Part shown: one piece after another, positions 21,633-30,879 of the stretch
Layout: each line of letters starts with the position of its first letter
Position numbering within the stretch: position 1 is the stretch's first letter
Assembly (NCBI RefSeq): GCF_001886615.1
Contig: NZ_CP018139.1
Span: forward strand, 1,736,001-1,800,000
Source: Halomonas aestuarii
Lineage (GTDB): Bacteria > Pseudomonadota > Gammaproteobacteria > Pseudomonadales > Halomonadaceae
DNA: 64,000 nt
Reading direction: 5' to 3'
Position numbers and translations under genes: made by a program
The notes under the pieces: generated by a model
Told to the model about the DNA's origin: nothing
The model's database searches: none
What the model saw: only the letters and a program-made list of their open reading frames with translations

Positions 21633-23305
21633 GGCAGCTCATCGAGGGTCTCGACGGGCATCTCCCCGGGAGACTCGAGGATCTGCTCGACGACCGACTC
21701 GCCTGCAGCCAGGCCCTCCGGGGGCTGCGGGGGCTCCAGTCCCTTCCACAGGCGCTCCTGGAGGGCCGTCTCCTCCCTCAGGCGGGTGTTCAGGGTCTCC
21801 AGCCCGTGCGCTTCGACCAGCGTCGGCTCGCCCGAGAGCAGCGACACGCCGAGCCCGGCCCGGTGCCAGTCGATGACGAACCCCATGGCCTCGAGCATGG
21901 TGGGAAGCACATCCATGGTCGAGGCCTCTACCCTGACCCGGCGCGGCTCGATCTCCTCGCCCAGCAGCATGAAGGTGTTCTCCCGCCGTTCGGCGACCAG
22001 GCTCTCCCAGGCGGAGACGCGCATGGTGAGGTGGTCGCTGGCGACCACCACCAGGGTGTTGTCCAGGAGCCCCTCGTCCCGGAGTCGCTCCACCAGGCGG
22101 CGGACCAGCCAGGCGGAGCACTCGACCGAGTAGAGGATATCGGTGCCGTCGTACTCGCCCTGGCGCTCCCGGCAGGCGCGCGCCGGATAGCCGTGGGGGG
22201 CATGGCCGGAGATGCTGAGGTTGACCAGCCCCCAGGGCCCGCCTTGCCGCTCCAGCCGGCGAATCTCCTCGACCGTGAGGTCATAGAGGGTATCGTCGTA
22301 CAGGCCCCAGCTGTTGACGTAGTCGGGCTCCTCGAGGCGCGGCTCCAGCTCCTCCCGCCCCATCACCCGGTCGAAGCCATGATCGCGGTAGAACACGCCC
22401 TTGCCGGCGAAGCTGGTGCTGGCCCCGCCCATGAAGGAGAGGGCGTAGCCCCGTTCGGCGAGCAGGTCCCCCAGGCAGTCAACGCCCGGCACGACCTTAC
22501 CGAGCGGCTCGAACTGGCTGTCGTGAAGCAGGCCCGCCGGCATCAGCGGCGTGCCGCACTGGCTGGCGATCATGCCGGCCATGGTCCAGCCGGTGTTGTC
22601 GAGCTGGCGTACCCCCTCGAAGACCATGGCCTGCTCGCCCAGGGTCGCCAGGGGCGCATAGGCATCGCCGAAGCGCTCCCGGTCGGCGTAGGTGTGCTCG
22701 AGGCTCTCGAGATAGAGCAGCAGCAGGTTGGGCGGCGAGGCGGGGGCATCGAGGATGACCGGCGCCACGTACTGACGGTCCAGCCAGGCCCCGTCATCGG
22801 TGACGATGGCGGCACCCCGCTGCCCGAGGCCATAGAGCATGGGGTTGCCGGCCAGCAGCACCATGGCCAGCAGGCGCTCCGCGGGTCGCCAGCGATGGTC
22901 GACCCGCACCAGCCAGGTGAAGGCGACGAGCAGCAGGAGCATGGCCAGGGTATGGAGAAGGGCGGAGATGATCCGCTCGCCGCCCCCGTGTTCCGAGATG
23001 CCGGCCTGAAGATGGAAGAACACCGCCCCGAGGTCGACCTCCCCGAAGCTGGCGACCAGGTAGACATACAGGCCCCACAGGACCAGGGGAACGAGCGACC
23101 ATGGCCAGACCCGTGCCACCGGCCGGGGGCGAGCGGGCGCCCCCCAGCGCTGCCAGCGTGCGAGGACCAGCCAGCCGACGGTGACAAGGGGCAGGGCCCA
23201 GGTGGGCAGTCGGGTCACCATGGCCAGGGCATAGCCCAGCCACAGCCCGATGACGAGCAGGGCCCACCAGCGGGGATGACGAAGTCGCACTGCCGCGTCA
23301 GGCAT
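21629..23305 (-). CDS. OpgB/LTA synthase-like membrane phosphotransferase (sulfatase fold)
   Basis: 558-residue membrane enzyme of the alkaline phosphatase/sulfatase superfamily. Four or five hydrophobic segments lie in residues ~14-160, then a large extracytoplasmic catalytic domain. PNLLLLYLESLEHTY starts the domain. The segment NTGWTMAGMIASQCGTPLMP holds the nucleophile threonine and resembles OpgB (phosphoglycerol transfer to periplasmic glucans). SISGHAPHGYP and ASDHLTM supply metal-binding residues. The acceptor is unknown; its place among lipopolysaccharide core genes suggests phosphoglycerol or another phospho-group decoration of core or periplasmic glycans. It overlaps the glycosyltransferase upstream by 8 bases. 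Confidence 0.82.
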   Translation of the reverse strand: MPDAAVRLRHPRWWALLVIGLWLGYALAMVTRLPTWALPLVTVGWLVLARWQRWGAPARPRPVARVWPWSLVPLVLWGLYVYLVASFGEVDLGAVFFHLQAGISEHGGGERIISALLHTLAMLLLLVAFTWLVRVDHRWRPAERLLAMVLLAGNPMLYGLGQRGAAIVTDDGAWLDRQYVAPVILDAPASPPNLLLLYLESLEHTYADRERFGDAYAPLATLGEQAMVFEGVRQLDNTGWTMAGMIASQCGTPLMPAGLLHDSQFEPLGKVVPGVDCLGDLLAERGYALSFMGGASTSFAGKGVFYRDHGFDRVMGREELEPRLEEPDYVNSWGLYDDTLYDLTVEEIRRLERQGGPWGLVNLSISGHAPHGYPARACRERQGEYDGTDILYSVECSAWLVRRLVERLRDEGLLDNTLVVVASDHLTMRVSAWESLVAERRENTFMLLGEEIEPRRVRVEASTMDVLPTMLEAMGFVIDWHRAGLGVSLLSGEPTLVEAHGLETLNTRLREETALQERLWKGLEPPQPPEGLAAGESVVEQILESPGEMPVETLDELP

Positions 23306-24071
23306 GGTCCGAGGAGGCGTTGGCCCGTTCGTTCTCGTGGAGTTCGTTCAACTTCGCATACTTCATGTAGGCATGGAATGCCGTCGTGATGGCCACCGTC
23401 ATGCCATCCGTGCCCTGTAACAGGCCGCCCTTGAGGATCAGCTTCCTGATCATGGCGCTGGCGGCATGCAGGGTGGGGCGCCAGGGCGAGGGGCCCTTAC
23501 CCCGCTCCTTCATGGCCCAGGCATCACGGCTCGAGAGCTGGTCGATGCGGGTGATCCAGTGGGACAGGTCCCGGTAGGTGAAGTGCCGGATGTGGCTGCC
23601 CGTGTCCACGGTGGCGGGGGCCTGCACGGAGGAGTGGGCCTTCTTCGGCAGGTAGCCGGACGTGGTCCGGTTGTAGAGCCGCGTGACCGGGTCGGGGTAG
23701 AAGCCGGCCGCCTTGATCCAGTGGTGCCCGGCAAAGTTCCGGCGGTTGAAGCGATACGCCTTGTCGGGGTCGTCCAGGGCGAGGGAGCGGATCGCGGCGA
23801 CCGCGTCCTCGTCGAGCCGCTCGTCGGCGTCCAGGGCCAGGATCCAGTCGTGGCGTGCCCGGGGGACGGCGAAGGCCTTCTGGGGCCCGTCACCGAGATA
23901 GGGCTGGTGGATGACGGTGGCGCCCAGGGATTCGGCGATGGCCACGGTATCGTCCCGGCTGCCCGAGTCCACGACGATGACCTCGTCGCAGACCGGCCGC
24001 AGCGAGGCGATGCAGTCGGCGATGTTCTCCGCCTCGTCGAGGGTGATGATGATTCCGGTGATGGGCGTCAT
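23298..24071 (-). CDS. GT2 glycosyltransferase, WaaE/KdtX type
   Basis: 257-residue family 2 glycosyltransferase. GT-A features are TGIIITLDEAENIADCIASL (5-24), VVDSGSRDDTVAIAE (~34-48) and the metal-binding ALDADERLD near 78-86. The later signature region YPDPVTRLYNR with a Lys/His-rich segment is typical of WaaE/KdtX/LgtF enzymes that add beta-1,4-glucose to heptose I. The protein appears cytoplasmic with membrane-associated C-terminal residues. It sits between the OpgB-like gene and a GT9 gene with overlapping ends, as one leftward transcription unit. Donor and acceptor are inferred from the family. Confidence 0.85.
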   Translation of the reverse strand: MTPITGIIITLDEAENIADCIASLRPVCDEVIVVDSGSRDDTVAIAESLGATVIHQPYLGDGPQKAFAVPRARHDWILALDADERLDEDAVAAIRSLALDDPDKAYRFNRRNFAGHHWIKAAGFYPDPVTRLYNRTTSGYLPKKAHSSVQAPATVDTGSHIRHFTYRDLSHWITRIDQLSSRDAWAMKERGKGPSPWRPTLHAASAMIRKLILKGGLLQGTDGMTVAITTAFHAYMKYAKLNELHENERANASSDHA

Positions 24072-25162
24072 GGCGTCGTCTCGCGGGTCGGGAGGGGCGG
24101 CAGGCGCTCGGCGATCAGGCTCGCCGCGGCGTCCAGATCGATGCTCGACATGTCGCGCTCGCCCGCGCCCTCCGGGGGGCAGAAGGCGAGGCGATGGGCC
24201 GGCGCATTGCAGGTCTGCCAGCGCAGAGGGGTGGCGGAGCGGCGTGAGGGATAGAAGCCCGCCGTCGGCCGGTCCAGGGCGCCGGCGATGTGCAGCGGGC
24301 CGGTGGAGCCGGCGATGAACAGGTCGGCGGCCGAGAGGCTCAGGGCGAAGTCGTCGATGCCGCCACGGGCCGGCATCCGGTAGGCGGTGAGCGACGCCTC
24401 GGCCAGCCGGTCGCGGAGCCGGTCGGCCGCCGCTTCCTCCCCCGGCCCCGCGGTCAGCACCCAGCTCGGCCGGGTACCGGCGGCCAGGTGTGACTCGACG
24501 GCGCCCACCAGGCGCGCGTACTGGTCGAGGGAGAGGTTGACCGCCGAGCCGCCGCTGCCCGGGTGCAGGAAGACCCAGGGCGTCGAGGCCTCCAGGCCGA
24601 GCTCGTCGATCAGGCGCGCCCGCTGGGCGTCACGGGTGCCTGCCGGCAGCGGCCAGTAGGGCGGCTCGGGGGGAGCCGGCGGCGTGAGGGCGAGCTCGTC
24701 CAGCAGGGCCTCGGCCAGCTCCAGGTTGTAGCGGTATTCGGGTTTCTCGGAGCGCGACCTGCGCTGGGTCACCCGGCGGTTGTAGAATACCTGGGCCCAC
24801 TTGGTGGCCGGCGCCAGGCGCAGCGGTATGCCGGCCCGCCATCCCAGCCAGCCGATGCGCGGGGTGGAGAAGAGGGTCAGCAGCGCGTCGAAGCGGCCCG
24901 CGCGCAGGTTGGTCAGCAAGGCGTGCCGTCCCTCGCGGCCGGCCGCCTCGCCCGGGTCGAGCAGCACCTCGTCGATCCACGGGCATTGCCTGGCCAGCGG
25001 CGCGGTATAGGCCGGCACCAGCACGCTCACATGGGGGGCCGGGTCGGCCGCCTTGAGGCAGGCCAGCGCCGGCCAGGCCAGCATGAAGTCGCCGAGCTTG
25101 TCATTGCGCACCACCAGCAGGCGAGGGCGGTCGCTGTCCCTGGCAGGGGAAAGTGTCATCAT
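24068..25162 (-). CDS. GT9 family glycosyltransferase (heptosyltransferase-like)
   Basis: 364-residue GT9 protein. The N-terminal motif is LLVVRNDKLGDFMLAWPAL, the mid-motif is FLHPGSGGSAVNLSLDQYA near 191-209 and the sugar-nucleotide site is FIAGSTGPLHIAGALDRPT near 290-308. These define a heptosyltransferase fold distinct from WaaF and OpsX in this window, so it could add a third heptose or another sugar. Start: ATG codons occur at 25162 and 25159; the ATG at 25162 is taken. Only 41 bases separate it from the divergent GT4 gene. It overlaps the WaaE-type gene as ATGA. Confidence 0.8.
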   Translation of the reverse strand: MMTLSPARDSDRPRLLVVRNDKLGDFMLAWPALACLKAADPAPHVSVLVPAYTAPLARQCPWIDEVLLDPGEAAGREGRHALLTNLRAGRFDALLTLFSTPRIGWLGWRAGIPLRLAPATKWAQVFYNRRVTQRRSRSEKPEYRYNLELAEALLDELALTPPAPPEPPYWPLPAGTRDAQRARLIDELGLEASTPWVFLHPGSGGSAVNLSLDQYARLVGAVESHLAAGTRPSWVLTAGPGEEAAADRLRDRLAEASLTAYRMPARGGIDDFALSLSAADLFIAGSTGPLHIAGALDRPTAGFYPSRRSATPLRWQTCNAPAHRLAFCPPEGAGERDMSSIDLDAAASLIAERLPPLPTRETTP

Positions 25163-25203
25163 CCGGGCTCCCGGGCCCCGCAACCGCAATGAAGGAGACC
25201 TTC

Positions 25204-26334
25204 GTGTCCCGAAAGGTCATGCATATCTGCCTCTCGAACGGCTGGGGCGGACTGGAAATGTATCCGTCACGCATTATACCCGAGCTGAGGCGACAGGGGT
25301 GGGAGGCCCATGGCCTGGCCCTGGCCGGTTCCCGGGTGGCCGAGAGCCTCGAGGCGGCCGGCATCACGCCGTTGACCGTCGCCTCGCGAGGCCGGGCGCT
25401 GCTGGGGCTGGGTCGGTTGCTGGCCTACCTGAAGGCGAACGAGATCCGCGTGCTGCATTGCCACAAGTCCAGCGACCTGCGGCTGGGCGCCCTGCTGGTG
25501 ACCCTGCGGCCGTCGCTGAGGCTCTTCTTCACCGACCACATGGGCGTCACCCGACCCAAGAAGGATCCCTATCACCGCTGGGCCTATGGCCGCGTCACCC
25601 GGGTGTTCTCCATCAGCGAGGCGACCCGCGCGCGCAACGTGGCGGCCTTCCCCCTGCCGGCGGAACGCATCCAGCGCCTCTACCTGGGCATCGACCCGGC
25701 GCCCTACGCCCCGCGCTTCTCCCACGACGAACGGGCCGCGATGCGCGAGGCCCTCGGCCTTTCCGAGGGCGCCGTGGCGATCGGCCTGGCGGGGCGACTG
25801 ACCCCGGGCAAGGGGCAGCGAGGCTGGGTCGAGGCGCTGGCCTGGCTGGCCGAGCATCGGCCGGAACTGGCCTGGCACGGGGTGCTGGTCGGGGGGCTGA
25901 GCGCCGCCGAGGGCAGCAACGAGGCCTTCGTGGAGGAACTGCGCGCCCGGATCCACGCGCTGGGCCTGGAGGGCCGGATCGGCTTCGCCGGCTTCCGTCG
26001 CGACCTGCCGCGACTGTTCGAGGCGCTGGACATCGTCTGCGTGCCCTCACGCAACGAGGCCTTCGGGCTCACGGTGATCGAGGCCATGGCCGCCGGCAAG
26101 GCGGTGGTGGGCAGCGACAGCGGGGCCATTCCCGAACTGGTCGACGCCGAGACGGGACGCCTCGCCACGCCGGACGACCCGGCGGCCTGGGGCGAGGCCC
26201 TGGCCGAGCTGGCGGGCGACGAGGCGCTGAGGCGGCGGCTGGGGGAGGCGGCACGCCGGCGCGTGCAGGCGCACTTCACCCTGGAGCGCCATGTGGAAGG
26301 CCTGGTGGCAGTCTACGCCGACGCCCTGTCGTAA
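25204..26334 (+). CDS. GT4 family glycosyltransferase, WaaG-like
   Basis: 376-residue GT-B retaining glycosyltransferase. An N-terminal Rossmann region (ICLSNGWGGLEMYPSRIIPE) is followed by the Glyco_transf_1 domain with AGRLTPGKGQRG near 200-211 and the E-x7-E motif EAFGLTVIEAMAAGKAVV near 285. This resembles core glycosyltransferases such as WaaG. The GTG at 25204 is chosen because GAAGGAGA ends five bases upstream; the ATG at 25189 is the alternative and would put that site inside the gene. It stands alone between a leftward GT9 gene and leftward kdkA, with 20 bp or less downstream overlap, so it is transcribed as a single gene. Acceptor unknown. Confidence 0.82.
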   Translation: MSRKVMHICLSNGWGGLEMYPSRIIPELRRQGWEAHGLALAGSRVAESLEAAGITPLTVASRGRALLGLGRLLAYLKANEIRVLHCHKSSDLRLGALLVTLRPSLRLFFTDHMGVTRPKKDPYHRWAYGRVTRVFSISEATRARNVAAFPLPAERIQRLYLGIDPAPYAPRFSHDERAAMREALGLSEGAVAIGLAGRLTPGKGQRGWVEALAWLAEHRPELAWHGVLVGGLSAAEGSNEAFVEELRARIHALGLEGRIGFAGFRRDLPRLFEALDIVCVPSRNEAFGLTVIEAMAAGKAVVGSDSGAIPELVDAETGRLATPDDPAAWGEALAELAGDEALRRRLGEAARRRVQAHFTLERHVEGLVAVYADALS

Positions 26335-27041
26335 CCGCGGCGGATGGCCGCCATGGCGCCGGCGGCGTCGAACTTCTCGAGCGAGCGCTGCAGGCGCGCG
26401 AGATTGGCCTCCTGCCACCGGCCGGGCCGCCTCAGTCGGCAGCGGTCCAGGTCGATCAGCCAGACCTCGCCCTTCGGGTCGACCAGCAGGTTGCGGGCGT
26501 TGAGGTCGACATGGTCGAGGCCGGCGTCATGGAAGCGGCGCACGGTGGCGCCGACCCGGTCGAGCAGGGCGTCATCGGCCTGCTGTCGCACGAGGAGATC
26601 GGCCAGGGCACGGGCGCCGGGAATCCGCACGGTGATCAGGGCCGCCTCGTAGGTGAGGCCATGGCGCGTCACCCCGGCCGCCACCGGGCGGGGCACCGGC
26701 AGGCCGCGGTCGTGCAGGTGGGCGGTCAGGCGACACTCGCGGAAGGCCCGGGTCCGTTCCAGGCCGGTCCAGAGGTAGCGGGCGTCGCTCGCCCGGGCGA
26801 TCAGTCCCCCGCGGCGATAGGGGCGCAGGACCCACTCGGCGCCCTCACCGGCATCCAGGAAGAGGCTGGCGCCGCGGCCCGGGGCCTCGCCGGTGACCCG
26901 GCCGGCCTCACGCCAGCGGTCGGGCTCGAAGCAGTCAGGCGTGATGGGCGCAGCGGTTTGTGGCGGCCGGCCGGCGTCACATAAACTGTCCGCATCATAT
27001 AGAATGCAAGTCTTTCCCGCTCGATACGTTGCCAACCGCAT
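26313..27041 (-). CDS. kdkA: 3-deoxy-D-manno-octulosonic acid (Kdo) kinase
   Basis: 242-residue kinase-fold protein like Haemophilus influenzae KdkA, which phosphorylates Kdo-lipid A at the 4-position. Seen: GEAPGRGASLFLDAG (ATP loop region), RPYRRGGLIARASDARYLW, the invariant-like HVDLNARNLL catalytic loop and LIDLDRCRLRRPGRW, in KdkA order. The ATG at 27041 follows AGAGGA with good spacing. That start codon overlaps the opsX start on the other strand (CATG). The 3' end overlaps the GT4 gene by 22 bases, convergently. Upstream in-frame extension would read through opsX and is rejected. Confidence 0.9.
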   Translation of the reverse strand: MRLATYRAGKTCILYDADSLCDAGRPPQTAAPITPDCFEPDRWREAGRVTGEAPGRGASLFLDAGEGAEWVLRPYRRGGLIARASDARYLWTGLERTRAFRECRLTAHLHDRGLPVPRPVAAGVTRHGLTYEAALITVRIPGARALADLLVRQQADDALLDRVGATVRRFHDAGLDHVDLNARNLLVDPKGEVWLIDLDRCRLRRPGRWQEANLARLQRSLEKFDAAGAMAAIRRGYDRASA

Positions 27042-28137
27042 GAAGCATCCTCTGCCCGACCGGCCCCAGCACATCTGCGTACTGCGCCTCTCCGCCCTGG
27101 GTGATGTCTGTAACCTGGTGCCTACGGTGCGTGCCCTGCAGCGCCAGTGGCCCGAGGCGCGGATCACCTGGATCGTCGGCAAGGGCGAGCACAGTCTACT
27201 GGCGGGCCTCTCCGGGGTCGAGTTCGTCGTCTACGACAAGTCGACCGGGCTTGCCGGCATGCGGGCCCTGTGGCGCGAGCTTTCGGATACCCGATTCGAC
27301 CTGCTGCTGCACATGCAGCAGGCCCTGCGCGCCAGCGTCCTCTCCCTCGGGCTCAAGGCCGACCTGCGAGTGGGCTACGACAAGGCCCGCGCCAAGGATG
27401 CCCAGCACTGGTTCACCCAGCGGCAGCTGGCGCCCCATCCGCACGCCCACGTGCTCGACTCCTACCTCGACTTCGCGCGCCTGCTGGGCGTCGAGGATCT
27501 CTCCCTGACCTGGGATCTGCCGGTGCCCGAGGCCGCCGTCGAGGAGGCGCGCGGCATCACCGGGGAGGCGCCCTACCTGCTGATCAGCCCCTGCGCCAAC
27601 CCCCGGCTGCGCAACTTCCGCAACTGGTCCGCGGAGGGCTATGCGGCGGTGATCGAGCATGCCTGGCGCCAGCACGGCCTGACGACGGTGCTGACCGGCG
27701 GCGGCAGCACCCAGGAGCGCGAGCTCGGCGAGCGCATCCGGGCCCTCTGTCCCCCCGAGGTGGTCACCGACGTCATCGGCGACACCTCGCTCAAGGGGCT
27801 GCTGGCCCTGATCCGGGACGCCCGCGCGGTGATCGCCCCGGATTCGGGGCCGGTGCACATGGCCAATGCCCTGGGGGCCCCGGTGGTGGGGCTCTACGCC
27901 ACGACCAATCCCGACCGGGCGGGCCCCTACCTGTGGCGGGCGTTCGTGGTCGACCGCTACCCGGACGCCGTGCGCACCTATCTGCACAAGTCACCCGCGG
28001 ACCTTCCCTGGGGCCAGCGGGTCCGCCATCCCGATGCCATGTCGCTGATTCGTGCCGAGGACGTGATCGACCGCCTCGAGGCACTGCTGGCCCAATCCGA
28101 GTCCCCCATCGAGACGGAGTCCCCCGATGAAGCTTGA
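27040..28137 (+). CDS. opsX: OpsX-type lipopolysaccharide heptosyltransferase I
   Basis: 365-residue GT9 enzyme. [20 protein letters not shown] (~10-29), [18 protein letters not shown] and [14 protein letters not shown] resemble H. influenzae OpsX, which transfers heptose I to Kdo-phosphate-lipid [16 protein letters not shown] and [20 protein letters not shown] carry the nucleotide-sugar site. The adjacent divergent kdkA supports the call, as the same pair occurs in Haemophilus. Start: ATG 27040 has no clear ribosome site; an in-frame ATG at 27004 adds 12 residues and is possible. It overlaps hldE by 11 bases, heading an opsX-hldE-waaA unit. Confidence 0.88.
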   Translation: MKHPLPDRPQHICVLRLSALGDVCNLVPTVRALQRQWPEARITWIVGKGEHSLLAGLSGVEFVVYDKSTGLAGMRALWRELSDTRFDLLLHMQQALRASVLSLGLKADLRVGYDKARAKDAQHWFTQRQLAPHPHAHVLDSYLDFARLLGVEDLSLTWDLPVPEAAVEEARGITGEAPYLLISPCANPRLRNFRNWSAEGYAAVIEHAWRQHGLTTVLTGGGSTQERELGERIRALCPPEVVTDVIGDTSLKGLLALIRDARAVIAPDSGPVHMANALGAPVVGLYATTNPDRAGPYLWRAFVVDRYPDAVRTYLHKSPADLPWGQRVRHPDAMSLIRAEDVIDRLEALLAQSESPIETESPDEA

Positions 28138-29557
28138 CCTGACCGCCCTGGAGCACTCCCGCCTGCTGGTGGTGGGCGACGTGATGCTCGACCGCTACTG
28201 GCACGGGGGCACCTCGCGTATCTCGCCGGAGGCCCCAGTGCCGGTGGTCAGGGTCGACGAGTCCGAGGACCGCCCCGGTGGCGCCGCCAACGTGGCCCTC
28301 AACATCTCCTCCCTCGGGGCCCATGCCGCCCTGGCCGGCCTGGTGGGGGACGACGACAACGCTGACCGGCTGGTGTCCCGGCTCGAGGATGCCGGAGTGA
28401 ACACTCGCTTCGCGCGTAGCCCCGGAATTCCCACCATCACCAAGCTGCGGGTGATGAGCCGCAACCAGCAGCTGATCCGTCTAGACTTCGAGGAGGGCCT
28501 CGGCGACGTCGATACCTCGGGGCTGCTGGCCCAGGTCGAGGCGGCCCTGCCCGACTGCGACCTGGTGATCCTGTCCGACTACGGCAAGGGGACCCTGAAC
28601 CGGGTCGAGGAGCTGATCCAGCTGATCCGGGGTGCCGGCAAGCGGGTGCTGGTGGACCCCAAGGGCAGCGACTTCCGGCGGTACCGCGGGGCCAGCGTGA
28701 TCACCCCCAACCTGGGCGAGTTCGAGGCGGTCATGGGCCACTGCCGGGACGACGCCGAGCTCGCCGCCCGCGGCGAGGCGATGCGCGCCGAGCTCGAGCT
28801 CGAGGCCCTGCTGATCACTCGCAGCGAGAAGGGCATGACGCTGATCCGCGAGGGTCATGATCCCCTGCACCTGCCCACCCGGGCCCGCGAGGTCTATGAC
28901 GTCACCGGTGCCGGCGACACCGTGATCGGCGTGCTGGGCCTGGCCCTCGCCGCCGGGCACGGTTTCCCCGAGGCGATGACCCTGGCCAACCTGGCCGCCG
29001 GCCTGGTGGTGGCCAAGCCAGGCACCGCGACACTGTCCATCGCCGAGCTCTATACCGCCCTGCACGGCGACAAGCTGGCCGAGTTCGGGGTCATCGAGGA
29101 GGCCCCGCTGATCGAGGCGGTGCGCGCCGCCCAGGCCCGCGGTGAGCGGGTGGTGATGACCAACGGCTGCTTCGACATCCTGCATGCCGGCCATGTCGCC
29201 TACCTGGAGCAGGCCCGCCGTCTCGGCGACCGCCTGGTGGTGGCCGTCAACGACGACGCCTCCATCGGCCGCCTCAAGGGCCCCAAGCGCCCCATCAACC
29301 CCCTGGTGCGGCGCATGCAGGTGCTGGCTGGCCTGGGCGCCGTCGACTGGGTGGTGCCCTTCGGCGAGAACACCCCCCAGCGCCTGATCGAGGCCGTGCT
29401 GCCCGACGTGCTGGTCAAGGGCGGTGACTACCGGCCCGAGGATATCGCCGGCGGCGAGGCCGTGCGCCAGGCGGGGGGCGAGGTGAAGGTGCTGGGCTTC
29501 GAGGACGGCGTCTCCACGACTGCGATGATCTCCACCATCCTCGACCGCGAGACCTGA
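28127..29557 (+). CDS. hldE: Bifunctional heptose-7-phosphate kinase / heptose-1-phosphate adenylyltransferase
   Basis: 476-residue fusion enzyme that makes ADP-heptose for the lipopolysaccharide core. The ribokinase-like domain (1-~320) has [11 protein letters not shown] near 18, [12 protein letters not shown] near 53 and the catalytic [12 protein letters not shown] near 260. The nucleotidyltransferase domain (~340-476) has [20 protein letters not shown] and the C-terminal VSTTAMI. Both halves appear complete and in the E. coli HldE order. With gmhB and hldD in this window it gives a nearly complete pathway; only gmhA is not seen. Confidence 0.97.
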   Translation: MKLDLTALEHSRLLVVGDVMLDRYWHGGTSRISPEAPVPVVRVDESEDRPGGAANVALNISSLGAHAALAGLVGDDDNADRLVSRLEDAGVNTRFARSPGIPTITKLRVMSRNQQLIRLDFEEGLGDVDTSGLLAQVEAALPDCDLVILSDYGKGTLNRVEELIQLIRGAGKRVLVDPKGSDFRRYRGASVITPNLGEFEAVMGHCRDDAELAARGEAMRAELELEALLITRSEKGMTLIREGHDPLHLPTRAREVYDVTGAGDTVIGVLGLALAAGHGFPEAMTLANLAAGLVVAKPGTATLSIAELYTALHGDKLAEFGVIEEAPLIEAVRAAQARGERVVMTNGCFDILHAGHVAYLEQARRLGDRLVVAVNDDASIGRLKGPKRPINPLVRRMQVLAGLGAVDWVVPFGENTPQRLIEAVLPDVLVKGGDYRPEDIAGGEAVRQAGGEVKVLGFEDGVSTTAMISTILDRET

Positions 29558-30858
29558 TGGCGGTCTCGCCCCCCTGGGCCCGCCGAGCCTATTCGGCGGC
29601 CCTCTATCTCCTTGCCCCGCTGGTCTGGTCGAGGGTCTGGCGCGAGCAGCTCCCCGGACGCGATCGCCGTGAGCGGCTGGGCCTCATCCCTCGCTCCCGC
29701 GAGGAGGAGCGGGTCATCTGGCTGCACTGCGCCTCGGTGGGCGAGGTGCAGGCCGCCCGGCCGCTGATCGCGGCGCTCGTTGAACGCTGGCCTGGCCATC
29801 GCCTGGTCGTCACCACCATGACCGCCACCGGGGCCCAGCGGGTGCTGGCGTTGTCAAAGACCCCAGGTGAAGAAAGGACTGCAGGCGAAGTGAGCCATCA
29901 CTTCGTGCCGCTGGATTTCCCCGGCGCCGCGCGCCGCTTCGTCACCCGCCTGCGCCCGGCCCTGGCGATCTTCTTCGAGACCGAGCTGTGGCCCAACCTG
30001 CTGGCCGCCTGCGACCGGGCCGAGGTGCCGGTGGGGGTGGTCAACGGCCGGCTCTCGCCCCGGGCCTTCCGGGGGTACCGCCGCCTGGGTCCCCTGATGA
30101 AGGATGCCCTGGGGCATGTGACCTGGCTGGCGGCCAAGTCCCCGGACGATGCCCGGCGGTTCCATGACCTGGGCATGCCCGCCGAACGGAGCGAGGTGGT
30201 GGGGAGCCTGAAGTTCGACCTCGCCGTCAACGACGAGGCCCGGGCGGTGAGTGAGCGCATGCGTGACCGGCTGGGGCGACGGCCCGTCTGGGTGGCCGGC
30301 TCCACCCACCCGGGCGAGGATGAGCGGCTGCTGGACGCCCATGCGCGCCTGAGACGGAGCCTGCCCGAGGCCCTGCTGGTGCTGGTGCCGCGCCATCCCC
30401 GGCGCTTCGAGGCCGTGGCGGAGCTGTGCCGCCAGGCGGGCCTCGCCGTGGCTCGCCGTTCCCGCGACGAGTGGCCTCGGGACGCGACCGCCGTCTACCT
30501 CGGGGACACCATGGGCGAGCTGCTGGCGCTCTATGGCGCGGCGGACCTGGCCTTCGTGGGTGGCAGCCTGGTGCCCATCGGCGGCCATAACCTGCTGGAG
30601 CCAGCGGCGATGGGCGTGCCGGTGCTCACCGGCCCGGAGCTGGCCAACTTCAGCGACGTGGCCGAGGTGATGCGCGAGGCAGGCGCCCTGACGGAGGTGG
30701 CCGATGCCGAGGCGCTGGCCGACACCCTGGTGCGACTCTTCGATGACGCGCCGGCGCGTCGGCGTCTGGCCGAGGCCGGACGCGCCGTGGTGACCGCCAA
30801 CCGGGGGGCCCTCGAGCGGACCCTGGCGGGCCTGGAGAGGCTCCTGAAGCCGGAGTGA
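29557..30858 (+). CDS. waaA: 3-deoxy-D-manno-octulosonic-acid transferase
   Basis: 433-residue WaaA/KdtA, which transfers Kdo from CMP-Kdo to lipid IVA at the inner membrane. It has an N-terminal hydrophobic helix (AYSAALYLLAPLVW), WLHCASVGEVQAARPLI with the catalytic Glu region, VNGRLSPRAFRGYRRL and the C-terminal FVGGSLVPIGGHNLLEPAA, which are conserved in the family. It shares one base with the hldE stop (TGATG). Whether one or two Kdo are added cannot be read from motifs; the presence of kdkA and opsX suggests a single phosphorylated Kdo. Confidence 0.96.
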   Translation: MAVSPPWARRAYSAALYLLAPLVWSRVWREQLPGRDRRERLGLIPRSREEERVIWLHCASVGEVQAARPLIAALVERWPGHRLVVTTMTATGAQRVLALSKTPGEERTAGEVSHHFVPLDFPGAARRFVTRLRPALAIFFETELWPNLLAACDRAEVPVGVVNGRLSPRAFRGYRRLGPLMKDALGHVTWLAAKSPDDARRFHDLGMPAERSEVVGSLKFDLAVNDEARAVSERMRDRLGRRPVWVAGSTHPGEDERLLDAHARLRRSLPEALLVLVPRHPRRFEAVAELCRQAGLAVARRSRDEWPRDATAVYLGDTMGELLALYGAADLAFVGGSLVPIGGHNLLEPAAMGVPVLTGPELANFSDVAEVMREAGALTEVADAEALADTLVRLFDDAPARRRLAEAGRAVVTANRGALERTLAGLERLLKPE

Positions 30859-30879
30859 AAGCTTACTTCGCGGCGAGTG

